Shown here piece by piece: positions 42,763 to 50,845 of a DNA stretch of 64,000 nt. Location: the NCBI RefSeq assembly GCF_001866665.1, contig NZ_MLYO01000018.1, positions 1-64,000 of the forward strand, in the 5' to 3' direction. The notes under the pieces are model-generated. The model was not told where the DNA came from, did not search any database, and saw nothing but the letters and a program-made list of their open reading frames with translations. The translations under genes were made by a program, and so were the position numbers. How positions within the stretch are numbered: the stretch's first letter is position 1; the number at the start of each line of letters is the position of its first letter. Origin of the DNA: Streptomyces monashensis (lineage in GTDB: Bacteria; Actinomycetota; Actinomycetes; Streptomycetales; Streptomycetaceae).

Positions 42763-43458
42763 TCAGTCGAGCGGCAGCGGCCGGATGCCCGGGACGGCCT
42801 GGTTTCCGGGGGACGCGCGGACGATGGTGATGAGCCGGTCGGTCAGCTGGAGGGCACCGACGGCCGGGTCGTCGTAGCCGAGCAGCCGGTGTCCGCGTAC
42901 GACGCTCACCACGAGGTCGTCGGTCTCGCGCGGCCGCTTGCCCACCTCGCCGCGCACCACCGGCCGTTCGACGAGGTCCAGGCCGCTGCCCTGCTGGATC
43001 AGGTCTTCCATGACCATGCCGGCGGCGGGGCTGAGCACGGACAGGCCGAGCAGCCGGCCGGCCGCGCTGGCGCTGGTGATGACGGCGTCGGCGCCGGACT
43101 GCTTGAGCAGCGGTGCGTTCTCCTCCTCGCGCACGGCGGCCACGAGCTTCGCGCCCCGGTTGAGCTGGCGGGCCGTCAGTGTGACGAGGACGGCGGTGTC
43201 GTCGCGCTGCGGCGCCACGATGATCTGCCGGGCCTTGTGCAGCTCGGCGCGTCTGAGCACGTCGCTGCGGGTGGCGTCGCCCATGACCCCGGTGTAGCCC
43301 TCGGCGGTCGCCGCGTCGACGGCCTTGGCACTGGGGTCGACCACGACCACCTGCTCTGTCCTCAGCCCGGTCGCGCAGACGGTCTGGATCGCCGACCGGC
43401 CCTTGGTGCCGAAGCCGATGACGACGGTGTGATCCCGCAACGTGTGCCTCCCGCTCAT
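42763..43458 (-). CDS. TrkA-N/RCK protein lacking the channel pore (probable truncated potassium channel)
   Basis: A 231-residue protein with an N-terminal Rossmann RCK domain (HTVVIGFGTKGRSAIQTVCA, VVVVDPSAKAVDAATAEGYT) and a C-terminal TrkA-C part (DDLVVSVVRGHRLLGYDDPA). It aligns with residues from about 150 onward of the intact channel on the other strand, including RDHTVV(I/V)GFGTKGR, DDTAVLVTLTARQLN and GSGLDLVERPV. No transmembrane helix or TxGYGD filter is encoded or found upstream, so the pore half has been lost. It may survive as a free RCK subunit; the start could be the ATG at 43458 or the TTG at 43440, which has GGGAGG at proper distance. Confidence 0.82.
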   Translation of the reverse strand: MSGRHTLRDHTVVIGFGTKGRSAIQTVCATGLRTEQVVVVDPSAKAVDAATAEGYTGVMGDATRSDVLRRAELHKARQIIVAPQRDDTAVLVTLTARQLNRGAKLVAAVREEENAPLLKQSGADAVITSASAAGRLLGLSVLSPAAGMVMEDLIQQGSGLDLVERPVVRGEVGKRPRETDDLVVSVVRGHRLLGYDDPAVGALQLTDRLITIVRASPGNQAVPGIRPLPLD

Positions 43459-43545
43459 GTGATCCGACGCCGGCTCCGGGCGCCAAGGGCAACAATGGCG
43501 GAACGGTCTCCAGCGTCACGACACGGACAGCAGAGGAAACGCACG

Positions 43546-44637
43546 ATGAGTGCCCCAAGGCAACCAGGCTCGGACAGGACTCGCCTTCCCCTCCTCCGGT
43601 CCCTGCGCCACTGGTCCAGAGCCGAGGACGGCCAGTCGGTCCGGTTGCCGGTCGGCGTGACGGTACCGCCCCTCCAACAGGTGCTCCGGCGGCTGGCCGT
43701 GGCGATGCTGGTGCTTGTCCTCACGACGCTGGTCGTGTGGCTGGACCGTAGTGGGTATCAGGACAACGCGGACGGCAAGGTGGACCTGGTCGACTCCGCG
43801 TACTACGCGACCGTCACCCTCTCCACCACCGGATACGGCGACATCACCCCGGTCAGCCACGGTGCCCGCCTCACCAACATCCTCGTCATCACGCCCCTGC
43901 GCGTGCTGTTCCTGATCATCCTGGTCGGCACCACGCTGGAGGTCCTCACCGAGCGCACGCGACATCAGGTCCGGATCGAACGTTGGCGCGCTCGCATCCG
44001 CGATCACGTCGTCGTGGTCGGCTACGGCACGAAGGGCCGTCATGCCGTCGAGACCCTTCTGGGGCAGGGGATGTCAAGGGAACAGATCGTCGTGGTCGAT
44101 CCGCAGAAGAAGGCGGTGGACCTGGCCACCAGCGACGGGCTTGCCGCGGTACACGGCGACGCCACGCGCTCGGAGACTCTGAGCAGAGCCGAACTTCACC
44201 GGGCAGCGCACGTCGTCGTGGCTCCCCAGCGCGACGACACCGCGACCTTGGTCACCCTCACTGCGCGGCAGCTCAACAGGAGGGCCTCGATTGTCGTTGC
44301 CGTCCGAGAGGACGAGAACGTGCCGCTGCTGAAGCAGAGCGGCGCCAACGCAGTGATCACCAGCTCCAGTTCGGCCGGTCGGTTGCTCGGTGTGGCGATG
44401 TCCAGCGCGCGCAGCGCGGACGTCCTGGAAGACCTCATGACATACGGCAGCGGACTGGATCTCGTGGAGCGCCCGGTGTCCCCGGGCGAGGTGGGGCACT
44501 CCCCACGGCAGAGCCCTGATCTGGTCGTCACCGTCATGCGGGGCAAGGAGATGCTGGACCATGCCGATCCCCGAGCGGAAACTCTCCGGGCCGGGGATCG
44601 GTTGATCACCATTCAGCGTGCCGCGTCCCACCACTGA
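43546..44637 (+). CDS. Two-helix potassium channel with RCK (TrkA-N/TrkA-C) domains
   Basis: A 363-residue K+ channel protein: basic N-terminus, membrane helix 1 (about residues 48-66), pore loop with the selectivity filter TTGYGD (94-99), membrane helix 2 (about 108-132, LTNILVITPLRVLFLIILVG). The ligand-gated RCK domain follows (VVVVGYGTKGRHAVETLLGQ) and ends with TrkA-C (DLVVTVMRGKEMLDHADPRA). It works as a tetramer in the cytoplasmic membrane, gated by a nucleotide or ion bound to RCK. The start is the ATG at 43546 with GAGGA 8-9 nt upstream. Its divergent neighbour is a pore-less copy of its own C-terminal part. Confidence 0.92.
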   Translation: MSAPRQPGSDRTRLPLLRSLRHWSRAEDGQSVRLPVGVTVPPLQQVLRRLAVAMLVLVLTTLVVWLDRSGYQDNADGKVDLVDSAYYATVTLSTTGYGDITPVSHGARLTNILVITPLRVLFLIILVGTTLEVLTERTRHQVRIERWRARIRDHVVVVGYGTKGRHAVETLLGQGMSREQIVVVDPQKKAVDLATSDGLAAVHGDATRSETLSRAELHRAAHVVVAPQRDDTATLVTLTARQLNRRASIVVAVREDENVPLLKQSGANAVITSSSSAGRLLGVAMSSARSADVLEDLMTYGSGLDLVERPVSPGEVGHSPRQSPDLVVTVMRGKEMLDHADPRAETLRAGDRLITIQRAASHH

Positions 44638-44700
44638 CGACGAGTACGCCGGGGACGTGGCCCACCTGCCGGTGCCGGGCGATGGCGCCCCGGCCCGGAC

Positions 44701-44714
44701 GTTTCACGTGAAAC
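44701..44714. other. parS: Perfect parS (ParB-binding site)
   Basis: GTTTCACGTGAAAC is an exact match to the 14-bp Streptomyces parS palindrome. It lies between convergent genes and overlaps the moeA stop codon (44704-44706). Such sites cluster around oriC and seed ParB-DNA complexes during sporulation-associated segregation. Confidence 0.92.
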
Positions 44715-46053
44715 ACACCCCGATCCCGGCGCTCGCCCACGGCAGATCCAGCAGTTCGGTCTGCGCGCCCTGCGGCGCCCCGCCGGACGGTACGACGGCC
44801 AGCGCGTCGGCGGCGGCGACCCCGCGGAGCATGGCCGGGCCGTTGTAGTGCAGCGGTACGGCACAGTCGCCGCGCAGCACCACGGGGACGAGCCGGGTGT
44901 CGTGCGGGTGCCCCTGGACCGCCTCGGTCAGCGGCAGTGCGTACCGCTCGGGGGCCGGATGGGCGGCGAGGGTGCGCAGCAGCGGCTCGGCGAGCGTGAG
45001 CAGGCCGGAGACGGCCGCGAGGGGATTGCCGGGGAGGCCGACGAGATGCTGGTCGTCCTTGGTGCGGGCCAGCAGCATGGGGTGGCCGGGCCGCACCGTG
45101 ACCCCGTCGACGAGGAGTTCGGCGCCGATGCGCTCCAGGGTCGGGTGCACATGGTCGCGCGGGCCCGCGGCGGTGCCGCCGGTGGTGACGATCAGGTCGG
45201 CGTCGGAGCTGGTGACGGCCCGAAGCAGGGCCTCGGCGTCGTCGCCGATCCGCCGTACCGCGACGACCTCGGCACCGAGCGCGTGCAGCCAGGGCGGTAG
45301 CAGGGGGCCGAGCGCGTCCCGGATCAGCCCGTCGTGCGGCAGCCCCTCGGTCAGCAACTCGTCGCCGAGGACGAGGACTTCGGCGCGTGGCCGGGGCACG
45401 GCGGTGACGGTGTCGTATCCGGCTGCGGCGGCCAGGCCGAGGACGGCAGGGGTGACCAGGGTACCGATGGGCAGCAACTGGTCGCCCCTGCGGCACTCCT
45501 GGCCGCGCGGGCGGATGTCCTGGCCGTGCGCCAGGTCCCTGGTGGCGTGCAGCCGGCCCTGTGTGTCGGTGTGGCCGTGCTCGCCGCGCAGGACCGCGGT
45601 GGTGTCGGCGGGAATGCGGGCACCGGTCGCGATGCGCGCGGCCTCGCCGTCGGTGAGCGGCTCGGGCAGGCCGTGCCCGGCGAGCACGGCCTCGTCGCGC
45701 ACCAGCCAGGGGCCGGGTCCGGCGACCGCCCAGCCGTCCATCGCGGAGGTGTCGAAGGAGGGCAGGTCGGTGAGGGCGTCGAGGGGGGCGGCCAGGACCA
45801 GGCCGAGGGCGTCGCCGAGCGGCACGGAGACGGGGGCGCGGCGCGGGCGGGTGCGCGCGGCGCGGGCGGCGGTCTCACGGGCCTGGTGCCAGGGGGTGAC
45901 CCGGTTCCCTTCGCCGTTTGTGTCAGGCTCCGGAGCGGGTGTCTGGCCCGCGTTGTCGTCCCTGGGTTGTCTCACGAGGGCGAGGGCCTCCTCCAGGTCG
46001 AGGTCGTCGCTGTCCTGCGCGGGCGCCCCGGTCCGAGTGCCGGGGGCGGTCAT
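44704..46053 (-). CDS. moeA: Molybdopterin molybdenumtransferase MoeA
   Basis: Inserts molybdate into adenylylated molybdopterin in molybdenum-cofactor synthesis. The 449 residues start with an acidic extension (about 1-55) and then show the MoeA domains: PLGDALGLVLAAPLDALTDLPSFDTSAMDGWAV (in part), the linker domain GQDIRPRGQECRRGD, and the MoCF-binding domain with VTTGGTAAGPRDHVHPTLER, which contains the catalytic Asp, and VGLPGNPLAAVSGLL. The ATG at 46053 overlaps the stop of the mobA-like gene as ATGA, so the two molybdenum-cofactor genes are coupled. A perfect parS overlaps its stop codon. Confidence 0.93.
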   Translation of the reverse strand: MTAPGTRTGAPAQDSDDLDLEEALALVRQPRDDNAGQTPAPEPDTNGEGNRVTPWHQARETAARAARTRPRRAPVSVPLGDALGLVLAAPLDALTDLPSFDTSAMDGWAVAGPGPWLVRDEAVLAGHGLPEPLTDGEAARIATGARIPADTTAVLRGEHGHTDTQGRLHATRDLAHGQDIRPRGQECRRGDQLLPIGTLVTPAVLGLAAAAGYDTVTAVPRPRAEVLVLGDELLTEGLPHDGLIRDALGPLLPPWLHALGAEVVAVRRIGDDAEALLRAVTSSDADLIVTTGGTAAGPRDHVHPTLERIGAELLVDGVTVRPGHPMLLARTKDDQHLVGLPGNPLAAVSGLLTLAEPLLRTLAAHPAPERYALPLTEAVQGHPHDTRLVPVVLRGDCAVPLHYNGPAMLRGVAAADALAVVPSGGAPQGAQTELLDLPWASAGIGVCFT

Positions 46054-47015
46054 CCGGCGTCCGGGGTGCCCGGGCCGCTGCCGTCCCCGCCTCCGGCCTT
46101 CGCCTCGTTCTCCTCTTCCCAGCGCAAGGCCAGCGCGGTGGCCTTGCGGGCGGCCTCGGCGACGGCCTCGGGGCCTCTCACCCGTCGCCCACCCCCCGTG
46201 TTCGAAGGCCCTTCGGGCCCCTCGATTTCCATGCCCTGGGCCGCGGCGTAGCCGACGAGGAAGGTGGTCAGCGGGGCGGCGGGCCGGGCGACGCCGTGCG
46301 CGGCGTCCCGGGCCAGGTCGAGCAGAACGCCGGTGTCGACGTCGAGGTCGATGCCCAGCTCGTCCTTGACTGCGGAGATCCATTCATCCAACACGTGACC
46401 ATGCTCCCTGATGCGTGCCCTGGCGTCGGCGATGTCGTCCCAGGTGTCGCAGTCGAAGGACGCGAGGGGGTCCGGGACACGGGTGAGGCGGAGGGCGCCG
46501 GTCAGCCGGCGCAGGGGCAGCCCGGTCAGGTCGCCGGGCCCGGCCGCGAGGGCGCCCAGTTCACGGCGCAGTGCGCCGGTGCGGTAGGCGGCGACGAGCG
46601 GCTGGTCGCGGCCGCCCGCGTCGGTGAGCAGCGCGCCGTCGGCGCCGCTGTCGCGCAGGGCGGCCAACAGGCGCTGGAGAGTGGTGGGTTCGAGGAAGGG
46701 CAGGTCGGCGGAGAGCACGACGACGTCCTCGGCGGTGGCCAGGCGCAGTCCTGCCGCCAGCGCGGCGACCGGTCCCGCGCCGGGCGGCTCCTCGCGCGTC
46801 CACAGCACCGGCCGCGTGGTGGGCCGCCGGGCGGCCACGACGACCGTCGTACGGGCGCCCGCGCAGGCCGTGAGCACCCGGTCGAGCAGCGCCCGGCCGC
46901 CGACCCGCAGCCCGGGCTTGTCGGCCCCGCCGAGCCGCCGGGCGGCGCCGCCGGCCAGCACGACGGCATCGTACGGCGCGGGTGTCCCGGGCGCGGCGGG
47001 GGCGTTGTCGCTCAT
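46050..47015 (-). CDS. mobA: MobA-like NTP transferase fused to DUF6457
   Basis: A 321-residue protein. The first 200 residues form a MobA/MocA-like nucleotidyltransferase, with VVLAGGAARRLGGADKPGLR (nucleotide-binding loop and Lys), VLSADLPFLEPTTLQRLLAA (Asp for metal) and SFDCDTWDDIADAR. It would transfer GMP or CMP to molybdopterin, and its coupling to moeA supports that. The last 100 residues are a separate helical domain (LDEWISAVKDELGIDLDVDT, DLARDAAHGVARPAAPLTTF) matching DUF6457, whose function is unknown. The two domains are usually separate elsewhere, so the fusion suggests the domain serves the cofactor step. Confidence 0.88.
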   Translation of the reverse strand: MSDNAPAAPGTPAPYDAVVLAGGAARRLGGADKPGLRVGGRALLDRVLTACAGARTTVVVAARRPTTRPVLWTREEPPGAGPVAALAAGLRLATAEDVVVLSADLPFLEPTTLQRLLAALRDSGADGALLTDAGGRDQPLVAAYRTGALRRELGALAAGPGDLTGLPLRRLTGALRLTRVPDPLASFDCDTWDDIADARARIREHGHVLDEWISAVKDELGIDLDVDTGVLLDLARDAAHGVARPAAPLTTFLVGYAAAQGMEIEGPEGPSNTGGGRRVRGPEAVAEAARKATALALRWEEENEAKAGGGDGSGPGTPDAG

Positions 47016-47065
47016 CCCCCGAGTATGTCCCGCCCGGGCCTGCTCGTCTGCGCCGTACCGGTCTG

Positions 47066-47082
47066 CCGCGGGCGGCCCGCGG
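47066..47082 (-). terminator. Short GC hairpin after the second bkd operon
   Basis: CCGCGGG (47066-47072) and CCCGCGG (47076-47082) pair around a CGG loop, 38 nt beyond the E2 stop codon and 50 nt before the mobA-like start. Confidence 0.4.
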
Positions 47083-47120
47083 GGCCGTTCAGGGGGGCCT
47101 GGCGCCGGGTCCCGCGGTTG

Positions 47121-48515
47121 TCACAGGGTGCGCAGGAGCACCGCCGGCTGTTCCACGCAGTCCGCCACGTACCGCAGGAAGCCGCCGGCCGTGCCGCCGT
47201 CGCACACCCGGTGGTCGAAGGTGAGCGAGAGCTGGACGACCTGGCGCACCGCCAGCTCGCCCTCGTGCACCCAGGGTTTGGGGACGATGCGGCCGACGCC
47301 GAGCATGGCCGCCTCGGGGTGGTTGATGATCGGGGTGGAGCCGTCGACGCCGAAGACCCCGTAGTTGTTCAACGTGAAGGTCCCGCCCGTGAGTTCCCCG
47401 GGCGTCAGGGTGCCCGTGCGGGCGGCCTCGGTCAGCCGGGCGAACTCGGCGCTCAGCGCCTCGGCGTCGCGCGCGTGGGCGTCCCGGACGACCGGCACGA
47501 CCAGCCCGCGTTCGGTCTGCGCGGCGAATCCGAGGTGGACGTGGTCGAGCCGGACGATCTCGCGGGCCTCCGTGTCGACGAAGGAGTTCAGCTCGGGGAA
47601 GCGGGCGAGAGCGGCGGTGCAGATCCGGGCGAGGAGCGCGAGCAGGGAGATCTTCGGACCTCCGGCGGCGTTCATCGCGGCACGCGCGCGCATGAGTTCG
47701 GTCGCGTCCGCGTCCACCCAGCAGGTGGCGTCCGGGATCTCCCGGCGGCTGCGGGAGAGCTTGCCGGCGACGGCTCCGCGCACGCCCTTGAGAGGGACAC
47801 GGACCCCTGCGGCGCGCGGGGCCGGGGAGGCGGGGGCGGACGCGGCAGGGACGGCGGGTGCGGCCGCGGTCGGTGCCTCGGCCCAGCCGTTGCCCTGGGC
47901 CGTCCTGGCCCGCAGTACGCCCTCGACGTCCGCGCGCAGGATCAGTCCGTCCGGGCCGGAGCCCGCCAGCTGCCGCAGGTCCACGCCGCCCTCACGGGCG
48001 AGCCTGCGCACCAGCGGGGAGATCACGGGCACGGGGCCCTCTGTGTGGAGTGCGGTCACGGGTACGGCGGCAGCGACGAGCGAGGCCGGGGTCCCGTTCC
48101 GCCCTGTCGCCGCGCCTGCGACGGGTGTGCCGGTCCCGGCGGTGCTCGCGCTCGCGCCGTCGGCCGCCGTCGGCGCCGGCCGCAGCCTCCTGCGTCGCGC
48201 GGGTGCTTCCGACGTGCCGTATCCAACCAGGACGTTGCCGGAGCCCTCGGGCCCGGTGTGCGGCGCCGGTTCGCCCACCGCGACCGTCAGCAGCGGTGCG
48301 CCGACGGGCAGTTCGGTGCCCTCCTCGCCGAAGCGGGCGGTGACCACACCGCCGTAGGGGCAGGGCACCTCGACCATGGCCTTGGCCGTCTCGACCTCGA
48401 CGACCGGCTGGTCGACGGCGACGACGTCACCGACCTGGACGAGCCAGCGGACGATCTCCGCCTCGGTGAGTCCTTCACCGAGGTCGGGGAGCTTGAACTC
48501 CAACACCTGTGCCAT
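47121..48515 (-). CDS. bkdC: Second branched-chain alpha-keto acid dehydrogenase E2
   Basis: A 464-residue dihydrolipoamide acyltransferase. The lipoyl domain carries Lys45 in VETAK. The linker is Ala/Thr/Gly-rich. The E3-binding domain reads SPLVRRLAREGGVDLRQLAG, and the catalytic domain ends LTFDHRVCDGGTAGGFLRYV, with the catalytic His and Asp present. The catalytic core differs clearly from the other E2 in the window (for example TFDHRVCDG against SFDHRLVDG), so the two operons are old paralogues, not a recent duplication. The ATG at 48515 shares one base with the E1beta stop. Also named bkdH in some species. Confidence 0.9.
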   Translation of the reverse strand: MAQVLEFKLPDLGEGLTEAEIVRWLVQVGDVVAVDQPVVEVETAKAMVEVPCPYGGVVTARFGEEGTELPVGAPLLTVAVGEPAPHTGPEGSGNVLVGYGTSEAPARRRRLRPAPTAADGASASTAGTGTPVAGAATGRNGTPASLVAAAVPVTALHTEGPVPVISPLVRRLAREGGVDLRQLAGSGPDGLILRADVEGVLRARTAQGNGWAEAPTAAAPAVPAASAPASPAPRAAGVRVPLKGVRGAVAGKLSRSRREIPDATCWVDADATELMRARAAMNAAGGPKISLLALLARICTAALARFPELNSFVDTEAREIVRLDHVHLGFAAQTERGLVVPVVRDAHARDAEALSAEFARLTEAARTGTLTPGELTGGTFTLNNYGVFGVDGSTPIINHPEAAMLGVGRIVPKPWVHEGELAVRQVVQLSLTFDHRVCDGGTAGGFLRYVADCVEQPAVLLRTL

Positions 48516-49519
48516 CAGCCCTCGGCCTCCCACTGCAGCCGGGCCACGGCGTCCAGGATGCGGTCGACGCCGGGCAGGTGGTGCCGCTCCAGCATGGGCG
48601 GCGGGTAGGGGATGTCGAAACCGGCCACGCGCAGCACGGGCGCCTCCAGGTGGTGGAAGCAGCGCTCGGTGATCCGGGCAGCTATCTCGCCGCCCGGTCC
48701 GCCGAACCCGGTGGACTCGTGGACGACGACCGCGCGTCCGGTGCGCCGGACGGCCGCGCAGACCGTCTCGTCGTCGAACGGCACCAGCGAGCGCAGGTCG
48801 AGCACTTCCAGGTCCCAGCCCTCGGCCCGGGCCGCCTCGGCGGCCTCCAGGCAGACCGGCAGGGAGGGGCCGTAGGTGACGAGGGTGGCGCTGCGGCCCG
48901 GCCGGCGCACCACCGCGCGGCCGATGGGCTCCACGTCGGTCGGGTGCTCGGGGTTCCAGGCGTCCTTCGACCAGTACAGCCGCTTGGGCTCCAGGACGAC
49001 GACAGGGTCGTCCGAGGCGATCGCCTGGCGCAGCAGTCCGTAGGCGTCGGCGACGGTCGCGGGCGTGACGACGTGCAGGCCCGGGGTGGCCATGTAGTAG
49101 GCCTCGGAGGAGTCGCTGTGGTGCTCGACGCCGCCGATGCCGCCGCCGTAGGGGACGCGGACCGTGATCGGCAGCGGCATCCGGCCGCGCGTGCGGTTGC
49201 GCATCCGGGAGACATGGCTGATCAGCTGCTCGAACGCCGGGTAGGCGAAGGCGTCGAACTGCATCTCCACCACCGGGCGCAGGCCGTACATGGCCATGCC
49301 GACGGCGGTGCCGAGGATGCCGGCTTCGGCGAGCGGGGTGTCGGTGCAGCGGTCCTCGCCGAACTCCTTGGCGAGGCCGTCGGTGACCCGGAAGACACCG
49401 CCGAGCGCGCCGACGTCCTCGCCCATGACGTGCACGGTGGGGTCGGCGGCCATCGCGTCGCGCAGCGCGCGCGTGAGGGCCTGCGCCATGGTGGCGGGCT
49501 TGACGGCGACGGTCGTCAT
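48515..49519 (-). CDS. bkdB: Second branched-chain alpha-keto acid dehydrogenase E1 beta subunit
   Basis: A 334-residue transketolase-like beta subunit. Conserved stretches are VHVMGEDVGALGGVFRVTDG, RCTDTPLAEAGILGTAVGMA, VPYGGGIGGVEHHSDSSEAY and YGPSLPVCLEAAEAARAEGW. It forms the alpha2-beta2 E1 with the product of the preceding gene. The ATG at 49519 overlaps the E1alpha stop as ATGA, and its own stop overlaps the E2 start by one base, so the three subunits are strictly coupled in translation, more tightly than in the first bkd operon. Confidence 0.92.
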   Translation of the reverse strand: MTTVAVKPATMAQALTRALRDAMAADPTVHVMGEDVGALGGVFRVTDGLAKEFGEDRCTDTPLAEAGILGTAVGMAMYGLRPVVEMQFDAFAYPAFEQLISHVSRMRNRTRGRMPLPITVRVPYGGGIGGVEHHSDSSEAYYMATPGLHVVTPATVADAYGLLRQAIASDDPVVVLEPKRLYWSKDAWNPEHPTDVEPIGRAVVRRPGRSATLVTYGPSLPVCLEAAEAARAEGWDLEVLDLRSLVPFDDETVCAAVRRTGRAVVVHESTGFGGPGGEIAARITERCFHHLEAPVLRVAGFDIPYPPPMLERHHLPGVDRILDAVARLQWEAEG

Positions 49520-50670
49520 CGGGCGCCGCCTTCCCGCTCGCCGTGCTGCTCCTGCTCGGCGTCCAGCTCGGCCCGCAACAGGGCGCGCTGTTCCCGCAGT
49601 TGGGCGGTGGTCTCGGCGTAGACGTGGTCGAAGAGGGCCATGGGGTCCAGTTCGGGATCGCGGTTCATGCGTGCGCGCAGGGAGGCGGCCATCTCCTCGG
49701 CGTCCTGCCGAACGGCCTCCTTGCCGGCCTCGTCGATCAGTCCCCGTGCGGTCAGCTCCGCCTCCAGCAGCTCGATCGGGTCGTGCGCGCGCCAGGCCTC
49801 GACCTCGGTGTCGCCGCGGTAGCGGGTGGCGTCGTCGGCGTTGGTGTGGGCGTCGATGCGGTACGTCACCGCCTCCACCAGGGTGGGTCCGCCGCCCGCG
49901 CGCGCGTGCTGCACGGCGTCGCTGAGGACCTCGTGGACGGCCGCCGCGTCGTTGCCGTCGACCAGCCGGCCCGGCATGCCGTATCCGACGGCCTTGTGGG
50001 CCAGGGAGGGCGCGGCGGTCTGCTTGGCGAGCGGGACGGAGATGGCGAAGCCGTTGTTCTGCACGAGGAAGACGACCGGTGCCTGCCAGACGGCGGCGAA
50101 GTTCAGCGCCTCGTGGAAGTCGCCCTCGCTGGTGCCGCCGTCGCCGACCAGCGCGAGGGCGACGACGTCGTCGCCCTTGAGGCGGGCGGCGTGCGCGAGG
50201 CCGACGGCGTGCGGAAGCTGGGTGGCCAGCGGGGTGGACAGGGGGGCCACCCGGTGGGTGTGGGGGTCGTAGCCGCAGTGCCAGTCGCCGCGCAGCAGCG
50301 TGAGCGCCTCGACGGGGTCCACGCCCCGGGCGACGACGGCGAGCGTGTCGCGGTAGCTGGGGAAGAGCCAGTCGCGTTCCCGGAGGGCCAGCGCGGCGGC
50401 GACCTGGCAGGCCTCCTGGCCGGTGCTGGAGGGGTAGACGGCGAGTCGGCCCTGCTTGGTGAGCGCGGTGGCCTGGGTGTTGTAGCGGCGGCCGCGGACC
50501 AGCTGGGCGTAGAGCCGGCGCAGCAGGTCGGGGTCGGCCTTGGCGGCGGCCTGCGTGCCGAGGACGCGGTAGGGCTCGGCGTCGGGCAGCAGCGGCGCGG
50601 GGTCCGTACGGGGCTGCCAGGCGGGCGGCGGCGAAGGCCGGTACGCGCCTCGCTGCTCCATGACCGTCAT
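49516..50670 (-). CDS. bkdA: Second branched-chain alpha-keto acid dehydrogenase E1 alpha subunit
   Basis: A 384-residue thiamine-diphosphate-binding alpha subunit. The cofactor motif runs from ALVGDGGTSEGDFHEALNFA to VFLVQNNGFAIS. Other family blocks are RLAVYPSSTGQEACQVAAAL and DWLFPSYRDTLAVVARG. The alternative, pyruvate E1, is less likely next to an Lrp-type bkdR. The ATG at 50670 has GAGGAGG 7 nt upstream. It starts an operon divergent from bkdR; the 175-bp space between holds a PaaR-like operator variant and a 13-bp inverted repeat containing two DnaA-box-like sequences. Confidence 0.92.
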   Translation of the reverse strand: MTVMEQRGAYRPSPPPAWQPRTDPAPLLPDAEPYRVLGTQAAAKADPDLLRRLYAQLVRGRRYNTQATALTKQGRLAVYPSSTGQEACQVAAALALRERDWLFPSYRDTLAVVARGVDPVEALTLLRGDWHCGYDPHTHRVAPLSTPLATQLPHAVGLAHAARLKGDDVVALALVGDGGTSEGDFHEALNFAAVWQAPVVFLVQNNGFAISVPLAKQTAAPSLAHKAVGYGMPGRLVDGNDAAAVHEVLSDAVQHARAGGGPTLVEAVTYRIDAHTNADDATRYRGDTEVEAWRAHDPIELLEAELTARGLIDEAGKEAVRQDAEEMAASLRARMNRDPELDPMALFDHVYAETTAQLREQRALLRAELDAEQEQHGEREGGAR

Positions 50671-50730
50671 GACGGCACCTCCTCGTGGGAGCGGCTACGG
50701 GAGGCGGGTCGACGGTGACCCGTCCCACCT

Positions 50731-50744
50731 ACCGATTGTTCGGT
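50731..50744. promoter_or_regulatory. PaaR-type operator variant in the bkd control region
   Basis: ACCGATTGTTCGGT fits the ACCGNNCGNNCGGT pattern with one central mismatch (TG for CG). It lies 61 bp upstream of the second bkdA start, on the side of the divergent bkdR. Confidence 0.45.
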
Positions 50745-50771
50745 CGTCGGCACATTTTGGCTACAGGCACC

Positions 50772-50807
50772 TCCAGGCTGTGGACAAACGGTTCTCCACA
50801 GCCTGGA
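50772..50807. promoter_or_regulatory. 13-bp inverted repeat with two inward-facing DnaA-box-like cores
   Basis: TCCAGGCTGTGGA (50772-50784) and its exact complement (50795-50807) flank 10 bp. Within it TGTGGACAA (50779-50787, the complement of the preferred Streptomyces DnaA box TTGTCCACA) faces TTCTCCACA (50792-50800), which also fits the relaxed consensus. It is 39 bp before the bkdR start, so it may equally be an Lrp-type operator. Confidence 0.5.
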
Positions 50808-50845
50808 ATGAACGCAGGACGTCCACGGCGAGGGAGCGGGAGGAC

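Noticed and set aside
46395..46404. CACGTG at 46396 and other CACGTG words (for example 19921) as ParB sites
   Set aside because: Flanking bases do not match the GTTT...AAAC arms.
50772..50807. Part of oriC, because of DnaA-box-like sequences
   Set aside because: Only two to three boxes occur per site, without the dozens of clustered boxes or dnaA/dnaN neighbours of a Streptomyces oriC.
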